Below are positions 36,549 to 47,942 of a stretch of DNA of 64,000 nucleotides, piece by piece. The stretch covers positions 25,379,391-25,443,390 of the forward strand of contig CM055107.1 in NCBI GenBank assembly GCA_029204225.1, written 5' to 3'. This stretch comes from Diphasiastrum complanatum (Eukaryota > Streptophyta > Lycopodiopsida > Lycopodiales > Lycopodiaceae). The notes beneath the pieces are model-generated. The model ran no database searches. It saw only the letters and a program-made list of their open reading frames with translations, and had not been told where the DNA came from. Each line of letters starts with the position of its first letter. Position 1 is the stretch's first letter. The translations under genes were made by a program, and so were the position numbers.

Positions 36549-37868
36549 CTAATCTTCATCTAGTATAATTACATCATCCTTTGCACCATCATCAACAACA
36601 GGATGCTAAAGCCTTGCCCTAGCCAGTATGCTTAGGATAATCTCTTGTCTAAATCTGTACACTTGGCTTGATGTGTACTCAGGAAGTGAAAATTGCAAGA
36701 TAGAACATTCACGTATTAGTAATGGCTAAAAACATCACAAAATAGAAAACTAATCATGATTCCAAAAATAAGAATAAACAGAATTTATTACCTTAGAAAT
36801 ATCAACATCTTCTTGAAGGTTGAACCACTCAAAAAATAACTTTGCATTATATAATGTGTACCACCCATAGCTGAATGAATCATTTTGCTGGGGTGACTGC
36901 AAAAAAATTTAGCACACAAGAAATCAATTATGAAACAGAATGAATTAGAATGAAACAAATACATTAGAATAATGATTTCAAAATGTTGTTAAGAAAGACA
37001 GAATTTACCTCCAAACTAACGATCTGCCAGTCCATGGAATGGGAAACATCTATTGGAATATATTTACTTAAATATGACAAGTATATATCTACATCCTTAT
37101 GTGTATTCCTAGCTGAGTTCATCTTGACACAAAAACTTTTAACAATATTATCTATAGATCTCTTAATAGAGATCAGGTTTAAACTCCAGTGGTCATTGTA
37201 AAATAAGATAGAAATTCCATTAGCTGCAATTCTGAGAACTATTTCCATTGATAATGCCAATGATAAAGCATTAAATAGCAAGAAGCATTTAACATATCTT
37301 ACTTGGTATGATAAGGGACGAGCAAGTATTTTGTTGCTGGGAATCCACTAGTCAGACACTGTGACAATGTGTCGTTATTCTCCTTGAAGGCCTGAAGCAA
37401 AAAGTTACTGAGCACCAGCCATTCATTGGATGAATCTCTTGCAATGTCATATTGCAAGAGTGTAAGCCCAGACTCTATCATAGGATCACTGATAGAAGCC
37501 CGTCTATTTTTAAGATCCAAACAACCGACAACTCTATAGTTTATACTAAATTCAATTTCCTCTATTCTAGAACAAAAAGAAGTACCAATTCTATCTACAA
37601 CATCGTCTATGTCCTTATCAAATTTAAGATAATCATCAAAATCTATATATGTATAAAGATTTGAAGGAGCAGGAGGAGGTGGATGAGTAGTATCTACAGG
37701 AATTACAGGAGTATCCAAAATTGTTGTAGCGATATTTACAACCTTATCTAGAGCAGCATTATCTACAATTGCATCCGGGTTAGGCTTCGCAGAGTCGGTG
37801 GTATCTAACCTCCTTACTTTCTTTGGGGCTCTCTTGGGGGCTGCCTGCTTCCTAGGACGCTTGGTAGG
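36549..37868 (-). pseudogene. Ulp1-like (C48) cysteine protease pseudogene
   Basis: Minus-strand exons: 37868-37303, 37223-37009, 36896-36792 and 36725-36549, all with GT/AG borders. Ulp1/SENP proteases cleave SUMO and related conjugates with a His-Asp-Cys triad. Seen: a basic linker (PTKRPRKQAAPKRAPKK), an N-terminal lobe, the His block NDHWSLNLISIK, MDWQIVSLE and the Gln-loop block PQQNDSFSYGWYTL, where the family has (D)CG: the catalytic Cys codon TGT is TAT (Tyr). The end is an acidic tail DDVIILDED. Further damage: a one-base mismatch of phase between the first two exons, and an in-frame TAG at 36608-36606. Exons upstream of 37868 are likely but not found. It could be a host pseudogene or a copy carried by a transposon; many plant MULEs and CACTAs carry Ulp1 domains. 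Confidence 0.65.
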
Positions 37869-37869
37869 C

Positions 37870-38475
37870 TGGATAAAACTACAACACCAAATCTTGCTGC
37901 CTAGTCTGGACATTAAACCAAGACTTTGAATGTCAAAAACTATTTGTGGAGTCTGGTAACAGACAAAAAGTAACCAAAACAAGTCGTGCCAAACTATAAC
38001 AAATTTAAGAAGAAGAATCAGTAGACAAATAGGAAATCAGTAAACAGTTGGCCCCGTTGCCACTTGAACGCATACACATAACAGTTAAACATGTCTTCTC
38101 TGTATGGTGCAATTAGCAACACACAGATCTCTGCATAAAATGTACACACCTATCCGTCGCTATGACGTGTTCTGAGATAGTTTTGATTTTTATTCTGCAA
38201 CGCCCGATCCATCCATCCCCTTCTCTACCCATTTTTTTCTATCCATGTCACACTCTTCCATATAAATCTGATGTCGACCACACTCTTTTTGCATTTTCAT
38301 GATCCAGACATCAACCGACTACTATGCATTCCTCCTGCTTCCTTTTCACACACTACCCCTATTAGTCGACTTCCCAAGTCTTCATCACCACCCTCTCAGC
38401 CGAGTTCAACCTCTTGCCAATCCCTTACAACAATTTGGGGGTGAGAAAGGTTTTATCTCCCGCCTCTGATGAACC
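37870..38475. other. Spacer, no gene seen
   Basis: Probably intron or upstream sequence of the Ulp1-like pseudogene at its right end. No other structure. Confidence 0.4.
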
Positions 38476-38998
38476 ACTACTGGCTTGAACTTCAACCGAG
38501 TTACCTGACTGAAACACTACTCGAGTCACCTGACTGAAACACTAGCCAAGTCACCTGACTAAAACACTAGTTAAGTCACTTGACTGAAACACTAGTTGAG
38601 TCACGTGACTGAACACTAGTCGAGTCACCTAACTGAAACACTAGTCAAGTCACATGATTGAAACACTAGTCAAGTCACTTGACTGAAACACTAGCCGACT
38701 CACCTCACTAAAACACTAGCCGAGTTATTTGACTGAAACACTAGTCGAGTCACCTAACTGAAACACTAGTCGAGTCACCCGACCGAAACACTACCCAAGT
38801 CATCTAGCTGAGCCATTAGTCGAGTCCACAACTCATCCACTAGCCGAGTCATCTATCTGAGCCATTAGCCGAGTCCATAGCTCAAACACTAGCCAGGTCA
38901 TCTAGCTGAGACACTAGCCGAGTCACTTGAATGATCCACTAGCTGAGTCATATGGTTGAGCCATTAGCCGATTCCACAGCTCAAACACTAGTCGAGCC
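38476..38998. repeat. Minisatellite, 25-bp unit, about 21 copies
   Basis: Variants of CACTAGTCGAGTCACCTGAC plus TGAAA repeat head to tail. The first 12 or so units are regular; later units carry CATCTAGCTGAGC or a shortened CCACAACTCA form, suggesting a higher-order pattern. The 25-bp period is not a multiple of three, so it is not coding. Confidence 0.93.
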
Positions 38999-39849
38999 CA
39001 GTTGGGAAGACCCTCATAATGGTTGTTAAAGCTTTATCTTATTATCTAGGAGGACATAAATTTGTTAAGACAAATAAGATTATTTTTGTCAAGAGATCTT
39101 ATGTTTTGAACATTCTAGTTTATATTGATGAGAATGTTCCTTTAAGGAGCTCTCATTATTCATTGTCCTCTACATATATTGAACTTAGTGGAAACAAGGA
39201 TATTGCACTTTTATTAGATGCATACTCAAGCAAAGAATTTCTTCATGACAATACAACCATTCAAGGAGGTACAAAAACTGATGATGAAGAGTGAAAACAT
39301 TGTATTCTATATTATATAGTCAATATCAATACTTATACAGTCAGTACATATCATTTGATTATAATGCTCTTCTCTCTTGCTCCATGAATTTGCAAGCTTT
39401 TCTGAACTTGTTATAATCTGAAAATTTAGTGATCTATCTAATTTGAGCTCTTTTGTAAAACCATTGAAACAATTAAATAATGTAGCTTCTTTTTTCATTG
39501 GTTCTCCCATGCTGGGTGTTTCTATGGAATGTTGCTCATGCTTGCCAATGTGATTTCTCCATTTCATGTGATGACCAGATACTCATGCTCCCGTAGGTAT
39601 TTGCAAAGAATGATGTGTGATCCCTGAGTATGTGCTACATATTAGTGAATATATAGAATTAGCAGAAGAAAAATTGAAACGAGCAATGATAGGAAATTAA
39701 GGAACATTCAAAGTAACTGACCATGTAATGCGTGATGTGATCTGGCCTCCATGCTTTTGATATGACATCAACAAACTCCACACAAGTCTGTTGGATGATA
39801 TGTTTCTTTGTATTAGTAAAAAAAAAATTTCTTAGGATTTTAATCATAC
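38999..39849. other. Spacer, no gene supported
   Basis: A 91-codon plus-strand open frame (39019-39294) begins right after the minisatellite; its sequence is not recognised. Nothing else seen. Confidence 0.35.
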
Positions 39850-40327
39850 TGTAAAGACCACTAGGAAAAACCCCTACGATGAGGATAGGAAAACACAACA
39901 AAAGAGACTGTGGAGCAAAACCACCCAACCAATCCTAGATCCCTCCTGGATCTAGCCCCTAGCTATGCCATGTGATAGCAAGAGGAGAAGAGCTCTACAA
40001 GTAACCTAGACCAAAGTCGTCGACGGGAAAATCACTACCTCAATATACAGAGAGTAGGATCATGTGCATGAGCCCATTCAATCCCCATGTAGGTCAACTA
40101 TAAATAGGTCACATCTCTTCATGCATTCCTCCTGCCTATATCCGTCACACATATGTGCACTACTCCATATGTCTCAATTAGAGTGTCTGGGTCCTCTCAA
40201 GGACATTAGTCACCAACAGGCCTCGACGTGGAGTAAAATCTAGGCATGACCAATAATCTCGAACACTGGAGGGTCGATCTACCATATTAGAACTATTCCG
40301 TATCCTTTGCGAAATATGGCCGTTACA
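39850..40327 (-). repeat. 3' LTR of a Ty3/gypsy-like element (minus)
   Basis: On the minus strand it begins TGTAACGGCC just after a purine run AAGGGAGGAAGAA (polypurine tract, 40328-40342) and ends TCTTTACA. The first 334 plus-strand bases match 51034-51382 at over 90 percent. Confidence 0.88.
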
Positions 40328-42765
40328 TTCTTCCTCCCTTAAACAGGTTCTGTCCTCAAAACAGAAAAAAGAAAACATGAATATATCCCTTAGGCTTTCA
40401 AATCTTACCCATGAATAAATACTCAGAGATGCAACAATTTTTAAATTGCTTGCCTCTACTCATGAATACTAACTCAAATCCCAAAAGATACACTAAGTTA
40501 TAAATCTTCCAAATGGGTTTATCTTCTCCAAATAAAATTTCATCACCTTCATGTAATCCAAATTACATAAAACATTGGGTGATTTTACTTTACTTCATAA
40601 ATCGAATCCAAAAGCTGAAGAAATTCCATTTCAATCTCTTGTAAAAAATAATGTTTCTTGGTACAAATATTCTTAGAATATCCAAATATTCTTAAATACC
40701 ACAATCAGTCATCTAGAATCTCTAGGAGATCCATCAAGATAAAAACGACTTTAACTCATATCAAAGTACCCCAGATCTCTTAAGTTAAGAGCCCTATTCC
40801 TAACAACATATGCAAGGAAATATCATCCATTCAATCTTGATAGGCTTAACTACTCCTATTTAACTGAAGATTTAAGCTGAAAAACAATACCCAAGTATTT
40901 CTTGACTACAATTTATAAAGAAAGCAAATTCCTCATGAGTAACCAATTACTTGATGAAAATGTCCGTGAGATCCATAAAATCTCAAGTATGTACTGGATT
41001 AAAGAAATTTAGAGTTCAACCAATAGATCTAAATCCTTGACTCACCCAATTGATCAAGAATTACTCATTATCTAAAAAATTCTCACATTTTTTTATAGTC
41101 TTCTAATGACCTTTAGTATCACATTATGATCCGTCAATTATAAACATTTAGAATCTTATGATTCGTCAATCATAATTTACATGATTCCAAAACTATAATT
41201 ATTGAAAGATATTGGAGTATATGCATAACATACCACTCAGAAAAATAAGAACAATTCTGAAATATTTTCCACAAGGAAAATTACTGGATTCCAAGAATAT
41301 TCTTCCAACCCGATTCTTAACCAGAATATAAGTTCCAAATTCTACAATCAGCCAAGTAATTAAAGACCATTTCAACATTAATCTAAATGACGTAGCTTTA
41401 TATAATCACCTAGAACAATATCTAGAGTTTACAAAGTTTTGCTAAATTCCAAAAATTCCGTTACCATTAGGATCCGGTATCCAATTGAGCTCTCAGGAAT
41501 ACTATCACTAATGAATCAAGTCTATTCCTCAATTGAGAAATACTCACCCAAGAATTCAGTATCCTATGCACACGATTTTCTGATGAATCCAAATGACTCA
41601 TAAATTATGTGTCTTACAAGCAATACACTCAAAACAAACAGTTTTTGGTGAACTCTCTTCACATTGTTAATTTTATCAATTAACTTCCTCGGGAGTAAAT
41701 CAACTACTCAAGTTAATTGCCCATGATTTAGAAAATCTTAAATGTCTAGCTGAAAAATTCAATTATACTAGTATAACACCACATTTAGATCCTTATCCAA
41801 ATCATTTTTAATTTAACTTATAGATCTAACAAAACAGAACTGTTAACTCTGCAAGTATCTGTTTTCACAATACTTAATCATATGTCTATGTTCAACAACT
41901 AGGTCAAGTGTACCAGATAACCTTAGTAACTAGGAATACATAGTATATCCAAACAAGATTAATCGTGCATATATGAGACTAATCTCACTATGACATAGTA
42001 CATAAACACACATGTCCTTATCTGGCAGATTCTTCCAAAATCTGCATATGTTACTCACATATCACACTAAGAATCTTGTAACTCAGCTACTAAAAAACCT
42101 CTATTTCTCATGGTAAATAACATATCTGGAAAATCTCTGAAGTGAATTTCCACATCACAAGTTTTCCAACCATCATACTTTTACCAACAAATTTTTTCAC
42201 CAGATAACCTACTTCAAATCTTAGAGTACAGACCAGGATTAGGTTGACTTATACAAACATCTTTGGACATAAGGTTAAGATAAAAAATTTATTCCATCTG
42301 ATCCAATCAGCAGAATCTTAAATTAATCTTTACCACCACTATCCATAATCATGAATATCTCACAGTCCAAATCTCCCAAAACTCCTCTAGTTCCAGATTA
42401 TTCAAAGCAATCACTAGAGATTTCCTCTATTCCCACTGTATAGTTCCACCATTGCACACATATTGGATTCCACAAAAAAAATCTATGCAACTAGTTGATC
42501 CCATGAAAGACTTATTTCTATTATTTTCTTCTCCTCCTTTTAAAAGAAATTCCATAATTTCAATTAAAAAGTTCTCAGGAGACAACGTATAAGATATCAA
42601 AGATTCGAAAAAGACAGTAATGGATATCCAATACTATTACAAACCGGACTTTTTCCTCAAAATCATAACATATCTTATCCCAAGTGATAGAAACATTACT
42701 CTCCATAATCAACTATCAAGTAGAAATAATCATTTGGGCATAGGAAGTCTAATTTCACTTAATTA
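40328..42765 (-). mobile_element. Decayed 3' internal part of the gypsy-like element
   Basis: AT-rich, no open frame. Its place between the polypurine tract and the copia insertion says it is the former RNase H/integrase half, but no motif survives well enough to be named. Confidence 0.5.
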
Positions 42766-42834
42766 GCCAACTGATCCTTATCCACTGATAGGACCCACAG
42801 TACAGTAACACAGTGATTCTAACTTTAATTCTAA
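42766..42834 (-). repeat. Truncated 3' LTR (69 bp) of the nested copia element
   Basis: Matches 47874-47942 almost perfectly from CCAACTGATCCTTATCC to the end ATTCTAA, then similarity stops. On the minus strand it is preceded by CTTTAAGGGAGAG, a polypurine tract, so it is the start of the 3' LTR; the remaining 200 bp are missing. Confidence 0.85.
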
Positions 42835-42889
42835 CTCTCTCCCTTAAAGTAGAGTCACTTTTTATACAATCATATACATAGCTTTAAAG

Positions 42890-45800
42890 TCAACAAAATT
42901 TAAGTACAGAAAGCTTTGATCTAAATTTATCAAACTTTTCTCCAGTAAGTGGCTTAGTGAAAATATCAGCTTGTTGTTCTTCTGTGCTACAATGAACAAC
43001 ATGAATTTCACGACTCAGCAGCCTCTCACGTATGAAGTGGTACTGAATCTCAATGTTTTTAGTTCTCACATGGAACACTGGATTCTTTGCTAGCTGAATG
43101 CCACTCTGACTGTCGCTATGTAAAGTCGTGGGATTTTTCTGCTTCATGCCAATTTCTTCCAAGATTTGTCTCAACCATATAGCTTCTTGTGCAACACTAC
43201 ACATTGCATATATCCTGTGGTGGATCTACAATCATCATAGTCGCCTCCCCAGTCCGCATCCACATAGCCACACAACTCAGGTAAACCATCATGCTTCCTG
43301 TAAATCAAGCCATACTCTGAAGTGCCTTTCACATAACGCAAAATGCATTTAGCTGCTTTCCAATGCGTTTCCGTAGGTGCTACCATAAACTGACTTACAA
43401 TGCCAACAACATAGCATATATCTGGTCTAGTCGTGGTACGGTAAATCAAGCTCCCTACTAACTGTCTATATAGCGTAGCATCAAATGACTATGACTCATC
43501 AAGCTTAGAAAGCTTTTTACCTAGTTCAATAGGAGTGTTTACTGGTTTGCAATCCTGCAACCTAAACCTGTGCAACAACTCTTTGACATACTTCACCTGT
43601 GTTAAACCCACTTCATGTCCTTTTTGCCACACTTCTACTCCAAGGCAGTAATGCATCAGGCTAAGATCTGTCATCTCAAATTGTTCCATGAGGTCTTTCT
43701 TGATCATGTCTATCATCTCTTGATTATTTCCCGTAATAATCAAGTCATCAACATAAAGAGCAATCAAAGCAACCATACCATCAAAGCATAAGACATATAG
43801 ATTTGGATCAGAATGTGTTCTCACCATCCCCTTTGAACGAAAGTAGGCATCAATCCTGCTATACCACGCACGTGGTGCTTGTTTAAGACCATAAAGCGCT
43901 TTCTTCAAACGACATACTTTATTTTCCTGTCCTTTCGTTACAAAGCCTTCAGGTTGATCCATGAACACTTCTTCTTCTAACTCACCATTTAGAAAAGTAG
44001 ATTTCACATCCATCTCATGCAAAGGCCAACCAAAATGTGAAGCTAAAGCAATAAGTAGACGTAGAGTATTCCACTTACAAACCGGCGCAAAGGTCTCCTC
44101 ATAGTCGATGCCTTTATTTTGTGCGTACCCTTTGATCACCAATCTTGCTTTGTGCTTTGCTATACTTCCATCTGCATGGTACTTAGTCCTGTATACCCAT
44201 TTGCAACCAATGGGTTTATTGCCAACTAGTGGTTCTACTAAGTCCCATGTGCTATGCTTAGCAATTGACTCCATCTCCTCTCCCATGGCCTTGACCCATA
44301 TGTCATCATCCTTCGCTTCACCATAAGTCGGAGGTTCTTTGCTTTGAATAATGCTAGATAAGAGAGCATAATTTTCTTCATACCTTTCAGGTAGTATCTT
44401 CTCTCTTGTTGATCTTCGTAGCTCTCCCTGGTTAGATGATCCTGGAAAGTCATCTATGTCGCGGCTCTCCATCAATATCTCAAACCACTTAGGGAGCTTT
44501 CTGCCAGGTGATCGGCATCTTGGTGAAAATGTATCCCACGGTACATCCTTCTCCTTGCGTTTGTCACTTGCAACTTCAATTCTTCTTGCACCAAAAGGTT
44601 TGTCCCTACCTCTACAACCTGTTTCTTGAGGTTGAGTAGTAGTATCTTGAGATGTATCCTCATGTTCATCACTCGGAAGGTCAATGAATGGATCATCATC
44701 AGGTGGTATCCTCACTATACCATCTTTCCCACTGGATGTGTCTATCTTCTCAGCATTCTTGTCTTCATACATCTTGGTATCATCAAAGATAACATCACAA
44801 CTTACATGGATTTTGCATGCTTCTGACCAGAAATCTTTTGGTAGTTTCATCTCAACTAGCATAGATCTGGCACTTTTCACAATCGTACGATTGTTGCGCT
44901 CAGCTACACCATTGAGAGCAGGAGTATAAGCTTGTGTAAATTGTCTTTTAATCCCACATTGATCACAAAGATCATTGAAGTTATTAGACTTGTACTTGCC
45001 TCCACTATTTGATCTTAGGACTTTGATCTTCCTACCTGTCTGATCTTTTATCAATGCTTTGAAGCTCTTGAAGTTGTCAAATGCATCTGATTTCTTCTTC
45101 AAGAAGTAGATCCACGTCTTGCGTGACATATCGTCAATAAAGGTCATGAAATAGAAGGCTTTACCTAAGGACATGGTCCTCATAGACCCGCATAAATCTG
45201 TGTCGATTAAATCCAGGATGTTCTTTGCTCTTGCAACACCACCTTTATTGAACTTCTCTCGATGCTGCTTCCCATATACACAAGATTCGCACATCAATTT
45301 CAAGTGATCTTCTATGGTAGGCAATCCTGTTACAATCTCCAATCTTCTCATCAAATTGAGGCTTCCCAAGTTCAAGTGACCAAGGCTCTTGTGCCACAAC
45401 TCAGTTTGCGAAGGAATGGACGATACAAGTCCGTGTTGCCCCTTGATTGTAGCATTCAACCTGTACATTTTTGTATTGGGCTCTCTTATTCCATCCACAA
45501 TAACTTTGAGCTTTTGGTTCACATCCTTCACAAAGCAATGATCATGGGCGAATTCTACTTTCAACTTTTGATTAGTAATGACTCCAACAGAAAGTAGATT
45601 TTTCTTCAAACCTGGTACGTAAAGTACCTCCCTGATCATCCTGCTTTGCCTTTCTTCTTGGTCTTACTTTCCCTCATCCTCCTAAGTCTTGGCAAATTGT
45701 TGTGTAGACTTCTTCTTTCCTTTGCCCTTGTCTTGTTTTTGGTGTGTCACAAATGCCTGATCATCAGTATTTTGACGTCTAGCTTTCACCATTTCTCATC

Positions 45801-46299
45801 GTTGCTCTTCCTGCATCAAGATTCTTGTGAGCTCACCAAAGGTTGGCAATCTTTCTCTTGATGCTATTCCACTCACAAACATCTGATAGGATTCTGCACT
45901 GCCGCACAATGCATTGTGCACCAGCTCCACATCACGTATGCGCTCACCAATAGAATCCAATTCATCCCTCATTATCTTGATTCTGGTCATGTACGTCTGA
46001 ATGTGCTCTCCTTGTTCCATTCGGGCACTATTCAGCTTTGACTTCAGAAACATGATTCTTGACGGATTTGAAATCTCAAACTGCTCCTTTAGCACATCCC
46101 ATGCCTGTCTGGGTGTAACAGCATCACAAATGTGGGTAATGATGTGATCCTTCACTGACAAGTTAATGAAGGTCAAAGCTTTCCTCATCTTTTTGTCGAA
46201 CACTTTGATATCCGCTTCATTCGGCGGCCTTCTCTCATCACCTGTGATGACTTCCCAACGTCTTTCTCCATCAGTATATTTTTCATTTTGAATTTTCAC
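42890..46299 (-). pseudogene. Ty1/copia gag-pol (nested in the gypsy element)
   Basis: Minus-strand polyprotein in copia order. Gag 46299-45796 (AWDVLKEQFEIS, MFLKSKL), TGA at 45798-45796 where CGA is likely, then a deletion of the zinc knuckle and protease. Integrase: LWHKSLGH..CESC, TDLCGS, then RSNSGGKY, where the second catalytic Asp is Asn, and GVAERNN. About 90 codons are missing between WSEACK and DVIFDD. RT is nearly intact (KGYAQNKGIDYEETFAPV, YVDDLIITG). The main open frame is 45639-43489 (716 codons). RNase H: GYVDADW is present, but a deletion near 43190 removes the STEAEY block, and AQEAIWLRQIL resumes in another frame and runs to the stop at 42890. Much younger than the gypsy host element, but not autonomous. 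Confidence 0.93.
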
Positions 46300-47657
46300 A
46301 CTGCATAGTTGGAAATCCCATCCAATTTGCTACTTTCACTCAAAATGGACTCTCCCATGTTTGTCATCACATAACTGCTTGAAACTTCTGTCGTAGGCTA
46401 AACATAGTATGTCGAGGCCAGTGATGTCAGAAGTTGAAAATAATGACCTGCACTTTTTTCCTTACCAGGCCACTCGCCGCTTTTCCACCAATTTGAAAGC
46501 CAAATCGGCATCGCCTTCCCAAAAGCACTCAGTCGTCAACTCCCAACAACGTGCCCAGTGGAATGGTGAAATCACTTTTGGTGCACTCCAAACACTTTCT
46601 CCACTGCAATCACTCTGTTTTGTTGTACCGTACTTGCAGATACAGTCCAGGTGCCCTTCGTTTGGAGGTTATAGCCTTTCGTTTGGGTCAAAACGGGCAA
46701 AGGACACCCAAAAATAGGGATTTCTCTAGTTTTTGAACTGTTTCTTCACCTTGAAGAAACTTCACACTTCACTTGTGAAGGGACCCAACTCAACTTTTAG
46801 TATGAAAATTTTTAATGAAGTTGAAGGCCAGAATGCACTTCACTTCTTCAGGGCCCTACTCAAAGCTCATCCAATGGCTGAACCAAATCTTGTGGTCCAA
46901 ATTTCTTTCCCATCACAGGTTTTGGACCATCGATTCATTTGACACCTCACCCAAAGGTCCAAACTGCATATGGGCATTGAACCATGCTCCTACAGTCGCT
47001 ATGGTCTTCAAGACACTATGCTGACTATTGCGTTGGGTGCGCGAACAGCCCGCGACCTCCCTGCCTGCGGTCGCACCTCCCTTCTCTGAAAAATGTCAGA
47101 TCAAACTCTCCTGTGGATCGTTTTGAGCACAATCTGAGGCCTGCAGCAGGGTCGCCCTACTGAATCCAAGACTGTAGAGTGTTCAGTCAAGAAATTCTGT
47201 GGAGAAATGGTGATTTTAGCTCAACTTGACAAAGTGGCTTTTTTCACCTTTTTACCACAAATATGCTAGGTTAACTATCTAGAGACAAATCTCTGACATA
47301 AACCTCAGAATCTCTCCATGGCTGGTTGACAATGTGATTAGCTTCCTTCCTGTCCTTACGACATCCAAAACGGTGCGCAAACAACGAAGAAATCACCAGT
47401 TATGTATAAAAACCATCCCGGTTTCAATTTTCAACTGGCTTCAAAATTGTCAATTTTTCACCAAATTTTTCCCTGTCTGATGTTATGCACAGGCTAATAA
47501 TCCCTCTGCTGAGCTTAGCAAGCCTCTATAAATTAGAAACCGTGCACCAAGGCTTCTCTTTCCGTCTTCAGCCCGCCGTAAACCCCGAACTCTCAGAAGA
47601 CAATTCTCCCGAAGCTCTCTTCAATGACAACATTGTACCGTGTACACTCCCTGTACG
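46300..47657 (-). other. Copia 5' leader region
   Basis: Sequence between gag and the primer site, 1.3 kb, more GC-rich near 47000-47130. No open frame with motifs. It is long for a copia leader, so it may hold an insertion or lost coding sequence. Confidence 0.5.
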
Positions 47658-47669
47658 GCTCTGATACCA
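47658..47669 (-). other. Primer binding site of the nested copia element
   Basis: GCTCTGATACCA on the plus strand, i.e. TGGTATCAGAGC on the minus strand, two bases from the LTR end. Confidence 0.9.
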
Positions 47670-47671
47670 AC

Positions 47672-47942
47672 TTAGAATTTGCTTTGCACAGGAACACAGA
47701 TCATGCCACAAAGTAACACAGACAGAAAACACTCTCCTCAGCAAGCTCACATAGCAACTGTATTTCTCAAAATGAAATCACACTGTACACATAGTTGTTC
47801 ACTCAGGCAACTCATGCATGACCCAGGTTGTCGTTGGCGGGACGCTTGTCCCGTCAACTTGCCTCGTGGCGAGGCCAACTGATCCTTATCCACTGATAGG
47901 ACCCACAGTACAGTAACACAGTGATTCTAACTTTAATTCTAA
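47672..47942 (-). repeat. 5' LTR of the nested copia element, 271 bp, unusual ends
   Basis: Between the primer site and the gypsy sequence. On the minus strand it begins TTAGAATT and ends AATTCTAA, an 8-bp perfect inverted repeat, where most LTRs have TG..CA. Its first 69 minus-strand bases are repeated after the polypurine tract at 42834. Confidence 0.75.

Noticed and set aside
38476-38998. CRISPR-like array
   Set aside because: Units are head to tail without unique spacers, and the context is a plant genome; it is a minisatellite.
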